From: Bacteroidaceae bacterium
Lineage (GTDB): Bacteria; Bacteroidota; Bacteroidia; Bacteroidales; Bacteroidaceae
DNA: 59,723 bases
Assembly: GCA_017622815.1 (NCBI GenBank)
Contig: JAGAQH010000004.1
Span: 1 to 59,723 of the forward strand
Direction of reading: 5' to 3'
The position numbers and the translations under genes were made by a program. The notes under the pieces are model-generated. The model saw only the letters and a program-made list of their open reading frames with translations, did not search any database and had not been told where the DNA came from. Of this stretch, positions 33,930-42,023 are shown one piece after another. Position 1 is the stretch's first letter. The number at the start of each line of letters is the position of its first letter.

Positions 33930-35093
33930 TTAGAACAGGGTGTTCTCGATAATCTTACCCATCTGCCATACGCAACGAACATTGATATCGTCGTCGAGGA
34001 TAAGAATGTCGGCATCCTTGCCACGAGAGAGAGAACCCTTGCGGTCGTAAACACCCATGATGTGGGCAGGAGTCTCGCTGACCATGCGGCAAGCATCCTC
34101 CAGAGGAATCTCTGCCTGCTGTACGGCGGTGCGGATAAGGCGGTCCATTGTGGCAACAGAACCTGCGAGAGCAGAACGGTCGGCCAGTTTGCAGACACCG
34201 TCCTCAATGATTACACGGGGATCGAATGCCTGAGCATTATCGCCGGCAGCTGCAACTGCCAAAGCATCGGTGATAAGAGCCATACGCTCCACGCCCTTGA
34301 TCTTGTAGCACATGCGCATGATGGTGGGAGGAACGTGGATACCGTCGGCAACAACCTCCACAGTCATATCGTCCATCAGGTAAACGCTCTCCACGGTACC
34401 CTCGTACTTGTACTCACCCTTGTTGTGGAAACCAGGCATGGCATTGTAGAAGTGGGTAACGTGGGTAAAGCCTGACTCGAAAGCAGCCTTCACGTCCTTG
34501 TACTCGGCAGCAGTGTGGGCTATAGAGGGCAGAACACCTTTCTCGGCACAATACTTACCGAACTGAATGGCGCCGGGCATTTCGGGAGCGGCATCCCAAC
34601 GTGCCAGACAACGGCTGTTCTCCACGATGGGGATGTACTCGTTGGGATCGGGATTCTTGATGCACTCGGGCATCTGCGCACCGGCCTTGTTGGGGTTCAG
34701 GTAGTGACCCTCGAGGTGCAGACCCAGAATGGGGCTGTCGGGCTCTGCCATCAACTTGTCGCAAGTAGCAACAGCCTTCTCAATCATGGGAATGGTGCTG
34801 GAACTGAGTGTGGGATAGATACTGGTTGTACCATACTTGGCATGAGCGGCACAGGCTACGCGGAATGCCTCTTCCTCGCCCTCCTGGAAGTCGCGGCCAC
34901 CACCGCCGTGGATGTGCATTTCAATACCGCCGGGAACAACGTTCATGCCCTTGGCATCAATGACTTTGGCTCCGATAACTGCGAGGTCGCAGTTGGTAAC
35001 CTCAAGAATCTTGTTATCTCGCAAGATGACGCTGCCATCCTTCAACCAACCCTGAGGGGTGAGGATGCGTGCGTTGATAATCTGTGTTAACAT
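33930..35093 (-). CDS. nagA: N-acetylglucosamine-6-phosphate deacetylase
   Basis: 387 residues. It removes the acetyl group from GlcNAc-6-phosphate, giving GlcN-6-phosphate for NagB. Amidohydrolase features: His60 and His62 (IEMHIHGGGG), Glu128 (LHLEGHYLNP), His193 (AHTAAEY), His214 (HVTHFYNAMP) and the catalytic Asp276 (LITDAL). The ATG at 35093 (MLTQIINARI) was chosen because it fits the family; the open frame upstream covers the terminator hairpin of the next gene. The minus-strand order is GlmM-type mutase, terminator, nagA, terminator, GH20, so each may be transcribed separately. I do not see a clear promoter box for nagA. Confidence 0.95.
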   Translation of the reverse strand: MLTQIINARILTPQGWLKDGSVILRDNKILEVTNCDLAVIGAKVIDAKGMNVVPGGIEMHIHGGGGRDFQEGEEEAFRVACAAHAKYGTTSIYPTLSSSTIPMIEKAVATCDKLMAEPDSPILGLHLEGHYLNPNKAGAQMPECIKNPDPNEYIPIVENSRCLARWDAAPEMPGAIQFGKYCAEKGVLPSIAHTAAEYKDVKAAFESGFTHVTHFYNAMPGFHNKGEYKYEGTVESVYLMDDMTVEVVADGIHVPPTIMRMCYKIKGVERMALITDALAVAAAGDNAQAFDPRVIIEDGVCKLADRSALAGSVATMDRLIRTAVQQAEIPLEDACRMVSETPAHIMGVYDRKGSLSRGKDADILILDDDINVRCVWQMGKIIENTLF

Positions 35094-35107
35094 AATAGTG
35101 AGTTTGT

Positions 35108-35141
35108 TTAAAATTAAAAGCCCGGGAGGTGGTCCCGGGCT
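35108..35141 (-). terminator. Terminator between the GlmM-type gene and nagA
   Basis: A 9-bp stem AGCCCGGGA / TCCCGGGCT with a 5-nt loop and TTTAATTTT on the minus strand. A second small hairpin (ACGGGA-TAGTG-TCCCGT) lies just before it. Confidence 0.88.
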
Positions 35142-35177
35142 GACAGCCACGGGACACTATCCCGTTATCTGTTGGAT

Positions 35178-36569
35178 TTACTTTACCATTGAATAGACAA
35201 CATCCATGATGTCCTTGCCCAACTGGTCGGCAGCCTCCATGGTGCTTGCCTCGGAGTAGACGCGGATGATGGGTTCGGTGTTGGACTTGCGCAGGTGTAC
35301 CCACTTGTCGGGGAAGTCGATCTTAACACCGTCGATGTCGTTGACCTCCTGGTCCTTGTACAGTTCCTTAACCTTCTCCAGGATAGAGTCCACATCGGTA
35401 CCTGCGGTGAGGTCGATACGGTTCTTGGCAATCTGGTAGGGAGGATATGTTGCACGCAGTTCGCTGGTCTTCATGCCCTTCTTGGCCAGATATGTAAGAA
35501 TAAGGGCGATACCTACGAGGGCGTCGCGACCGCTGTGGGCTGCAGGATAGATGACACCGCCATTGCCCTCACCGCCGATAACGGCGTTAACCTCGCGCAT
35601 CTTGGTAACCACGTTCACCTCGCCAACGGCAGCGGCGCTGTACTGGCAACCTGCGTACTTGTTGGTAACGTCGCGCAGGGCACGGGTAGAACTGAGGTTG
35701 CTGACGGTATTGCCGGGAGTGTGCTGCAGGATATAGTCGGCAACGGTAACGAGAGTGTACTCCTCGCCATACATGGTGCCGTCCTCGCAGAAGAGAGCCA
35801 GACGGTCCACGTCGGGGTCTACAACGAAAGCGATGTCGTGCTCGCCCTTCTGCATGAGTTCCTTAATCTCCACAAGGTTCTTCTCCAGAGGTTCGGGGTT
35901 GTGCTGGAAGTCACCGGTAGGCTCTGTGAACAGGCCGGTAATCTTCTCCACACCCAACTGCTCGAGCAACTTGGGCAGGATAACGCCACCCACACTGTTT
36001 ACTGCATCGAAAGCAACCTTGAAGTGTGCATTGCGCACTGCCTCTACGTCCACGAGGTCGAGATTCAGCACCATGTCAATGTGCTTCTGGTCGTATGAGT
36101 CGTCCTCGGTGTACTTGCCCAGATGATCAACATCTGCATATTCGAAATCCTCTGCCTCGGCAATACGGAGAACCTCCTCGCCCTGCTCCTTATTGAAGAA
36201 CTCGCCCTTCTCGTTGAGCAACTTCAAAGCGTTCCACATACGGGGATTGTGGCTTGCAGTAAGGATGATACCGCCGTCTGCACCTTCCATGGTAACGGCT
36301 ACCTCGGTGGTGGGAGTGCTGGCCAGGCCGATGTTAACAACATCAAAGCCCATACCCATGAGGGTACCGCATACTACGTTCTTTACCATCTCGCCAGAGA
36401 TACGTGCATCGCGGCCGACAACGATCTTGTTGGAACCGACAGGAGAGGTCTTGCGGATTACGGTTGCATAAGCACTTACAAACTTGACAATGTCAAGAGG
36501 ATTGAGGGTGTCACCGGCCTTACCGCCGATGGTACCGCGAATACCGGAAATGGATTTAATCAGTGTCAT
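35178..36569 (-). CDS. glmM: Phosphoglucosamine mutase / phosphohexomutase
   Basis: 463 residues, a four-domain alpha-D-phosphohexomutase. Catalytic phosphoserine Ser106 (TASHNP), metal-binding loop Asp251/253/255 (DPDVDR), sugar loop GGEGNGG (332-338) and phosphate loop RKSNTEPIIR (427-436). The glutamate-containing GGEGNG loop fits phosphoglucosamine mutase (GlcN-6-P to GlcN-1-P, toward UDP-GlcNAc). The position next to nagA supports that. A phosphomannomutase role cannot be ruled out, so the symbol is provisional. Confidence 0.85.
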   Translation of the reverse strand: MTLIKSISGIRGTIGGKAGDTLNPLDIVKFVSAYATVIRKTSPVGSNKIVVGRDARISGEMVKNVVCGTLMGMGFDVVNIGLASTPTTEVAVTMEGADGGIILTASHNPRMWNALKLLNEKGEFFNKEQGEEVLRIAEAEDFEYADVDHLGKYTEDDSYDQKHIDMVLNLDLVDVEAVRNAHFKVAFDAVNSVGGVILPKLLEQLGVEKITGLFTEPTGDFQHNPEPLEKNLVEIKELMQKGEHDIAFVVDPDVDRLALFCEDGTMYGEEYTLVTVADYILQHTPGNTVSNLSSTRALRDVTNKYAGCQYSAAAVGEVNVVTKMREVNAVIGGEGNGGVIYPAAHSGRDALVGIALILTYLAKKGMKTSELRATYPPYQIAKNRIDLTAGTDVDSILEKVKELYKDQEVNDIDGVKIDFPDKWVHLRKSNTEPIIRVYSEASTMEAADQLGKDIMDVVYSMVK

Positions 36570-36609
36570 AGGTATTGTTGTTTATTAGGTTAGTGTTATT
36601 TTTCCCATA

Positions 36610-36617
36610 CAAATATA
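36610..36617 (-). promoter_or_regulatory. -7 box TATATTTG of the GlmM-type gene
   Basis: TATATTTG on the minus strand about 40 nt before ATG 36569. It belongs to a divergent promoter region shared with metF. Confidence 0.65.
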
Positions 36618-36725
36618 CACATTTTTATTTAGATGCCGTTGTTCATGTTCTGTATTTCTTACAATTATACCCACTATTTGTTAGTATTTTTATGCCAATG
36701 TCTTTGTGCTGTACCATATTTTGCG

Positions 36726-36733
36726 TACCTTTA
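36726..36733 (+). promoter_or_regulatory. Probable -7 box TACCTTTA of metF
   Basis: TACCTTTA lies 43 nt upstream of the metF ATG. The leader is short and has no room for a SAM-type riboswitch. Confidence 0.5.
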
Positions 36734-36776
36734 CACGCATTTTAACCCCAAGAGCGCGCAAACAGCGATACCAGAC

Positions 36777-37730
36777 ATGAAGGTAATCGACCTTATACAC
36801 GACAAGAACAGCAGACCGTTTTCCTTTGAGGTGCTACCACCTTTGAAAGGCAACGGAACGGCACAACTGTTCAACACGATTGACCGTTTGAAAGTCTTCG
36901 AACCTCGGTACATAAACATAACCACTCACAGGAGCGAGTTCGTTTACAAAGACCTTGGCGGAGGCCTGATGCAAAGGCAGAGAGTGAGACGCCGCCCAGG
37001 CACAATAGCCATAGCCGCCGCCATACAGCAGAGGTACGGCATACCTGTGGTGCCGCACATCGTGTGCAGCGGACACACCAGGGAAGACCTGGAGTACATG
37101 CTTCTGGACCTCCAGTTTCTGGGCATCAGCGACCTGCTAGTGCTGAGAGGCGACAAGGCCAAGGAAGACCACATGTTCCAACCCACTGGCGACGGTCCTT
37201 CGCACGCCATAGAACTGATAGAGCAGATAAACAGATTCAACAACGGGCAGTTCTTTGACGGTACAGAAATAAAGTGTCCAGGCGAGCATTTCCGCTATGG
37301 CGTGGCATGCTATCCCGAGAAGCACGAGGAGGCGGCAAACATGGAAAGCGACATGGCCGTGCTGAAGAAGAAGGTGGAACTGGGTGCCGAATATGCCGTG
37401 ACACAGTTGTTCTACGACAACGAGAAGTACTTTGCCTTCGTGGAACGTGCCCGCAAGGAGGGCATCAGCATACCCATCATACCGGGCATAAAGCCTCTGG
37501 CAAAACTGAACCAACTGAGCATAGTGCCCAAGATATTCCACTGCGACCTGCCGGAACCTCTCTATAAGGAGGCGGTGAAATGCCGTACGGACGAGGAGAT
37601 AAAGCAGGTGGGCATAGAATGGGCGGTGGAACAATGCCGCGAACTTCTGGACAAGGGTGCGCCGAACCTGCACTTCTACACAGTGAGTGCCGTGGACAGT
37701 ATTTGTGAAATAGCAAAGAGAATATATTGA
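36777..37730 (+). CDS. metF: Methylenetetrahydrofolate reductase
   Basis: 317 residues. It reduces 5,10-methylene-THF to 5-methyl-THF for methionine synthesis, with FAD. Family features: the active-site Glu in FSFEVLPP, INITTHR, VPHIVCSGHTREDLE, LLVLRGD, FRYGVACYPEKH, AVTQLFYDN and IIPGIKPL. The ATG at 36777 (MKVIDLIHDK) fits the family start. First gene of a tight four-gene operon: its stop overlaps the TTG start of the next gene (TTGA). A link of one-carbon metabolism with replication and regulation genes is positional only. Confidence 0.95.
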   Translation: MKVIDLIHDKNSRPFSFEVLPPLKGNGTAQLFNTIDRLKVFEPRYINITTHRSEFVYKDLGGGLMQRQRVRRRPGTIAIAAAIQQRYGIPVVPHIVCSGHTREDLEYMLLDLQFLGISDLLVLRGDKAKEDHMFQPTGDGPSHAIELIEQINRFNNGQFFDGTEIKCPGEHFRYGVACYPEKHEEAANMESDMAVLKKKVELGAEYAVTQLFYDNEKYFAFVERARKEGISIPIIPGIKPLAKLNQLSIVPKIFHCDLPEPLYKEAVKCRTDEEIKQVGIEWAVEQCRELLDKGAPNLHFYTVSAVDSICEIAKRIY

Positions 37731-38824
37731 ACTTTGACAATATCATAGGCCAGGAAGAAACAAAGGCCAGACTGGCAGAAATGCTGAGCACCGGCAGGAT
37801 ACCGCATGCTCTGATGTTCTGCGGCCCCAAAGGGAACGGCAAGTTGCCCTTAGCCCTGGCTTTTGCCAAGATGCTTGTATGCAAGGACAGCAGCGACGAG
37901 GCAATGCTGAGGGACTGGGCACACCCCGACCTGCACTTCTCCCTGCCGGTTTACAAGAAGAAGAGCACCGACCATCCCGTTTCGGACGATTTCCTGCCGC
38001 AATGGAGGGAACTGCTATCCGAGAAACTGTACTTCGACGTGGAGGACTGGCTCATTGCCATAAAGGCCGAGAACCAGCAGATAGTGCACTATGTGAACGA
38101 GAGCGACGCACTGCAGCAGAAACTCCAGCTGAAGGCAAGCCGCGGCGGACGACGCGTGGTGGTGGTGTGGCTGCCCGAAAGGATGATGGTGCAGGCCGCC
38201 AACAAACTGCTGAAACTTATAGAGGAGCCGCCCACGGAAACATACTTCCTGCTGGTAAGCGAGGACCCGGAAAAGGTACTGGGCACAATACAGAGCCGCA
38301 CACAAAGGCTCAACATACCGCCACTCTCCAAAGAGGAGATTGCACTGGCACTGGCCGAAGAATACAACCTCGCGACAGACAAGGCCATGGTGATGGCACA
38401 CGTGGCACAGGGCAGTTATACTGCCGCCCTAAAGCGCATGGACGCAGAAAACGAGGAGAAAATGTTCTTTGACCTGTTCGTACAACTGATGCGACTGAGT
38501 TACATGAGACGCATCAAGGACATGAGGGCATGGAGCGAGCAGGTGAGCGATCTGGGACGCGAAAGCCAGAAAAGGCTGTTGGAGTACTGCCAGCGCCTCA
38601 TCAGGGAGAACTTCATGTACAACTTCAAACGTGAGGAACTGGTCTACGAGACAGAAGAAGAGGCGGCTTTCAGCACCAACTTCGCCCGTTTCGTGAACGA
38701 AAAGAACGTAATACCGATCATGGAAGAACTGTCCGCGTGCCAGCGCGACATAGAGCAGAACGTGAACCCGAGGATGGTCTTCTTTGACTTTGCATTGAAA
38801 ATGATAGTACTACTAATACAATAA
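37727..38824 (+). CDS. holB: DNA polymerase III delta' subunit, clamp loader
   Basis: 365 residues starting at a TTG that overlaps the metF stop (TTGA). The next in-frame ATG would remove the conserved start NFDNIIGQEETKARL, so TTG is preferred. AAA+ fold: GPKGNGKL P-loop (33-40), LKLIEEPP and the IQSRTQ sensor (Thr in place of the usual Cys of SRC). The four-Cys zinc module found in many delta' and gamma/tau proteins is missing; only one Cys and the following HPDLH remain. It loads the sliding clamp together with the other clamp-loader subunits. Confidence 0.85.
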   Translation: MNFDNIIGQEETKARLAEMLSTGRIPHALMFCGPKGNGKLPLALAFAKMLVCKDSSDEAMLRDWAHPDLHFSLPVYKKKSTDHPVSDDFLPQWRELLSEKLYFDVEDWLIAIKAENQQIVHYVNESDALQQKLQLKASRGGRRVVVVWLPERMMVQAANKLLKLIEEPPTETYFLLVSEDPEKVLGTIQSRTQRLNIPPLSKEEIALALAEEYNLATDKAMVMAHVAQGSYTAALKRMDAENEEKMFFDLFVQLMRLSYMRRIKDMRAWSEQVSDLGRESQKRLLEYCQRLIRENFMYNFKREELVYETEEEAAFSTNFARFVNEKNVIPIMEELSACQRDIEQNVNPRMVFFDFALKMIVLLIQ

Positions 38825-39990
38825 TGGAACATAAATATATATCAGGCGGCGGACGCGGTCTTTGCAGCAAGGGGTGGCATACCAACCACTACACGCAACT
38901 GAACGTGTGCGACTACATGGCCGACATCCCCAACAACACAGAGGTGACAGACCTGGTGGAGGTACAGTTCAAGAACACCCGCAAGGGATACTACCACAAC
39001 TCCAACGGACTGGAACTGAAAAAAGGCGACATAGTGGCCGTGGAGGGCAATCCCGGTCACGACATAGGCATCGTAACCCTGACCGGCACACTGGCCGCAC
39101 TGCAGGTGAAGAAGGCCAATCTGAAGAGCGAGGAGGAAATAAAGCGCGTGTATCGCCTGGCAAAGGAGGGAGACATGGAAAAGTACGAGCAGGCAAAGGC
39201 ACGCGAGCACCAGACTATGATAGAGTCGCGCCAGATTGCCAAGGACCTCGGGTTGGAGATGAAGATAGGCGACGTGGAGTATCAGGGCGACGGCAACAAG
39301 GCCATCTTCTACTACATAGCAGACGGACGCGTGGACTTCCGCCAACTCATCAAGGTGCTGGCAGAGGTATTCCACGTAAGGATAGAGATGAAACAGATAG
39401 GCGCACGCCAAGAGGCCGGACGCATAGGCGGTTTCGGTCCCTGTGGCAGAGAACTATGCTGCTCCACATGGATAAAGAACTTTACCAGTGTAGGTACAGC
39501 AGCGGCACGTTTCCAGAACTTGTCGCTCAATCCACAGAAACTGGCAGGCCAATGCGCAAAACTGAAGTGCTGCATGAACTACGAAGTGGACCAGTACATG
39601 GAGGCCGGGCGCAAACTGCCACACAGAGACATAGTGCTAAGCACCCAGGAAGGCGAGTGGTTCTTCTTCAAGGCAGACATACTGGCTGGATTGGTGTCAT
39701 ATTCCTCTGACAAGCACCTTGCGGCAAACATAACCACCATCACGGCCGAACGTGCCATGGACATCATAGCACAGAACAAGAGAGGCGAGAACCCCGTTGC
39801 CCTGGCCAAAAACACCAACAAGGAGAAGGCCCGCCCCATTGACCTTGCCACACAGGAGGATCTGGGACGCTTTGATGCCCAACTGGCAAGCAAGAAAAAG
39901 AAGAAAAAGAAGAAGAACAAGCGCAATGACAATCAAGGCAGCACTGCAAAGGACAATAGCGGCAGCAATTCTGACAATTCTGCTCAGTAG
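38824..39990 (+). CDS. ricT: PSP1 / RicT-like protein
   Basis: 388 residues. PSP1 domain in the middle with the Cys clusters CGRELCCSTW and CAKLKCCMNYE. RicT-type proteins take part in the RicAFT iron-sulfur complex that affects RNA maturation in Bacillus; the Bacteroidetes role is not established. The C-terminus is an unusual tail with a run of nine lysines (KKKKKKKKKN) followed by a Ser/Asn/Asp-rich end. Start and holB stop overlap (TAATG). The tail region overlaps the gldH start by 65 nt in another frame, which may explain its odd composition. Confidence 0.85.
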   Translation: MEHKYISGGGRGLCSKGWHTNHYTQLNVCDYMADIPNNTEVTDLVEVQFKNTRKGYYHNSNGLELKKGDIVAVEGNPGHDIGIVTLTGTLAALQVKKANLKSEEEIKRVYRLAKEGDMEKYEQAKAREHQTMIESRQIAKDLGLEMKIGDVEYQGDGNKAIFYYIADGRVDFRQLIKVLAEVFHVRIEMKQIGARQEAGRIGGFGPCGRELCCSTWIKNFTSVGTAAARFQNLSLNPQKLAGQCAKLKCCMNYEVDQYMEAGRKLPHRDIVLSTQEGEWFFFKADILAGLVSYSSDKHLAANITTITAERAMDIIAQNKRGENPVALAKNTNKEKARPIDLATQEDLGRFDAQLASKKKKKKKKNKRNDNQGSTAKDNSGSNSDNSAQ

Positions 39991-40402
39991 TTGCATCGGC
40001 AACACCGTCCAGCACCGCTACAGGCACATCAGCAAGGACGGATGGAGCAGAAACGACACCATTGCCTTTGAACTTCCTCCGGCAAACATGGAAGGACGCT
40101 ATGCCGTAGACACGGAAATACGTACCGCACACCAGTTCCCCTACCAGAGGGTGTACCTTATCAGGGAACTGTCGCTACAATCCCCGATAAAGATACACAA
40201 GGATACAGTCTGCATAGAAATGGGAAGCAGCGAGGCCTACTCCAAGGGGAAAGGCGTGACCATGAAAGCCTACAGCCACAGCGACACCACCCTGGTGCTG
40301 AAGGAAGGACAGGAAGGAAACATAAAACTATACCATATAATGTCGCGCGAAGTGCTTCCGCACATCACAGACATAGGAATAAGAGTGAGGGCCATCCGAT
40401 GA
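39926..40402 (+). CDS. gldH: GldH-like lipoprotein
   Basis: 158 residues. Lipoprotein signal with lipobox LLSSC near residue 23, then a small beta domain (WSRNDTIAFELPP; YQRVYLIRELSLQ). GldH is a gliding-motility lipoprotein of Flavobacterium with homologs in non-gliding Bacteroidales, where its place after ricT is common as far as I recall. The ATG at 39926 lies inside the ricT coding region. Its stop codon lies inside the terminator hairpin. Confidence 0.8.
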   Translation: MTIKAALQRTIAAAILTILLSSCIGNTVQHRYRHISKDGWSRNDTIAFELPPANMEGRYAVDTEIRTAHQFPYQRVYLIRELSLQSPIKIHKDTVCIEMGSSEAYSKGKGVTMKAYSHSDTTLVLKEGQEGNIKLYHIMSREVLPHITDIGIRVRAIR

Positions 40403-40420
40403 TGGTCCTCACTTTGTTTA
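40385..40420 (+). terminator. Terminator of the metF-holB-ricT-gldH operon, overlapping the gldH stop
   Basis: A 12-bp stem GTGAGGGCCATC / GATGGTCCTCAC with a 4-nt loop (CGAT), followed by TTTGTTTA. The stem covers the last five gldH codons and the stop (TGA at 40400-40402). Confidence 0.85.
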
Positions 40421-40445
40421 TAGCATGTACTGGTGAAGCAAACTT

Positions 40446-40507
40446 TTTGTTGCACCGACAACAAAGGTCTGTTGATACGACAACACTGTACTGTTGATAG
40501 TACAACA
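40446..40507. repeat. Three-unit 22-bp array of TGTTG-N6-CAACA
   Basis: TGTTG starts at 40448, 40470 and 40492, so the period is exactly 22 bp. Each has a 6-nt spacer and CAACA. The three spacers differ (caccga, atacga, atagta). The array lies between the convergent genes gldH (+) and rodA (-). An identical layout occurs at 51368-51427. Confidence 0.9.
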
Positions 40508-40541
40508 AAGGGCGAGCCGCCACGACAAAGGAGGGAGGCCC

Positions 40542-42023
40542 TTAGTGCTGCATACGGTTGCGGGCGGCATCTATCCTCAGGAAAACGAAGAGGAGGATGG
40601 TGAAGCCCCACAGGGAGGAACCGCCGTAACTGAAGAACGGCAACGGGATGCCGATGACGGGGGTGAGACCCAGTACCATACCCACGTTGATGAAGACGTG
40701 GAACAGGAAGATGCTCATGACGCAATACCCGTAGACACGCCCGAAGCGGAGGGGTTGGCGCTCAGCCAGATGTATGAGACGGAGGATGAAGACCAGAAAG
40801 AGAACCAGTACTAAGGCACTGCCTACAAAACCCTGCTCCTCGCCCACGGTACAGAAGATGAAGTCGGTATCCTGTTCGGGGACATATTTCAGTTTGGTCT
40901 GCGTGCCGTTCAGGAATCCCTTGCCATGCAGTCCTCCAGAACCAATGGCTATCTTTGCCTGAATGACATTGTAACCGGCCCCCTTGGGGTCGTCCTCCAA
41001 GCCAAGAAGCACTCGGATGCGCGTCTGCTGGTGAGGCTGGAGCACATCACTGAGCACATAGTTCACCGAGTAGAAGAAGCCCGTACTGCCTATGGCGAAA
41101 AGCGCTATCAAGGCATAGGACCACAACTGCTCGCGTACGGAAAGATAAATAAGGTAGCCCGACATGGCTGCAAGAACAATCCACTGAACCCAACAGGCAT
41201 TGAACGGGATAAGGTATTTGGCATACAGGATAGCAAGCACGTAGGCCATGGTTCCGAATATCAGAGTTTGCAGAAATGGTTTCCTCAGGGAGGTGTACAC
41301 CCACATCATACCAGCAGAGAACAGATGTATGCCGCCCAGAACAAGGAACTCGCCCATACTGATCTGCGGAATCTCCCACATGGGGACATCGGCATAGCGC
41401 ACGCCGACCACGAAATAGAACACGGCCGCCGCTCCTGCAAAGAGGATGCTGCCTATCATTCCCTCGCGATAGAACATCAGGAAGAAGGCAAGGTAGACCA
41501 AAGCAGAACCCGTCTCCTTCTGCATGATGATAAGTCCCATGGGCAGGACAACAAGTATGGCACTTATAATGAGGTCGCGCCAACGGGAAAGGTCGAAATT
41601 GAAGGAACTTATTACCTTGGCCACACAAAGCGCCGTGGCAAACTTGGCAAACTCTGCCGGCTGGAGGCTGAACGAGCCTATCTTTATCCACGACAAACTA
41701 CCCTTGATGTCGTGGGCCAGCATGGGCGTGACAAACAACAGGACTATGAAACCTATATATATAATATAGGATAGGCTCTCCACAAGACGGTCGTCTACAC
41801 ACAGGATGATACTGCCCAGCACCAGGGAGGTGAGAATCCACACCATCTGCATGCCGCTTCGGGATGAAAAGTCCAGCAACTGGGTTCCCTGGTCGAAGTC
41901 GTAACTGGCACCGCACACGCTCATCCACCCCATAGCCACGAGGACCACGAAGATGAACAACGTGAACCAATCCAAATTACGGATAATACTCTGCTCCTTA
42001 TCTCTCTTGCTTGCCGAAGCCAT
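40542..42023 (-). CDS. rodA: RodA, SEDS peptidoglycan glycosyltransferase
   Basis: 493 residues with about ten or more membrane segments. SEDS signatures: FAKFATALCVAK, IIMQKETGSALVY (family motif around the catalytic Asp region), FIFCTVGEEQGFVGS and GIPLPFFSYGGSS. It polymerises glycan strands during elongation together with PBP2. It is last in the operon, and its start overlaps the mrdA 3' end by 26 nt, which fits translational coupling. A long hydrophobic insert (about residues 240-320) makes it longer than the E. coli protein (370). Confidence 0.95.
   Translation of the reverse strand: MASASKRDKEQSIIRNLDWFTLFIFVVLVAMGWMSVCGASYDFDQGTQLLDFSSRSGMQMVWILTSLVLGSIILCVDDRLVESLSYIIYIGFIVLLFVTPMLAHDIKGSLSWIKIGSFSLQPAEFAKFATALCVAKVISSFNFDLSRWRDLIISAILVVLPMGLIIMQKETGSALVYLAFFLMFYREGMIGSILFAGAAAVFYFVVGVRYADVPMWEIPQISMGEFLVLGGIHLFSAGMMWVYTSLRKPFLQTLIFGTMAYVLAILYAKYLIPFNACWVQWIVLAAMSGYLIYLSVREQLWSYALIALFAIGSTGFFYSVNYVLSDVLQPHQQTRIRVLLGLEDDPKGAGYNVIQAKIAIGSGGLHGKGFLNGTQTKLKYVPEQDTDFIFCTVGEEQGFVGSALVLVLFLVFILRLIHLAERQPLRFGRVYGYCVMSIFLFHVFINVGMVLGLTPVIGIPLPFFSYGGSSLWGFTILLFVFLRIDAARNRMQH

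Noticed and set aside
36734-36776. SAM riboswitch in the metF leader
   Set aside because: The leader after the -7 box is under 45 nt and shows no long-range pairing.
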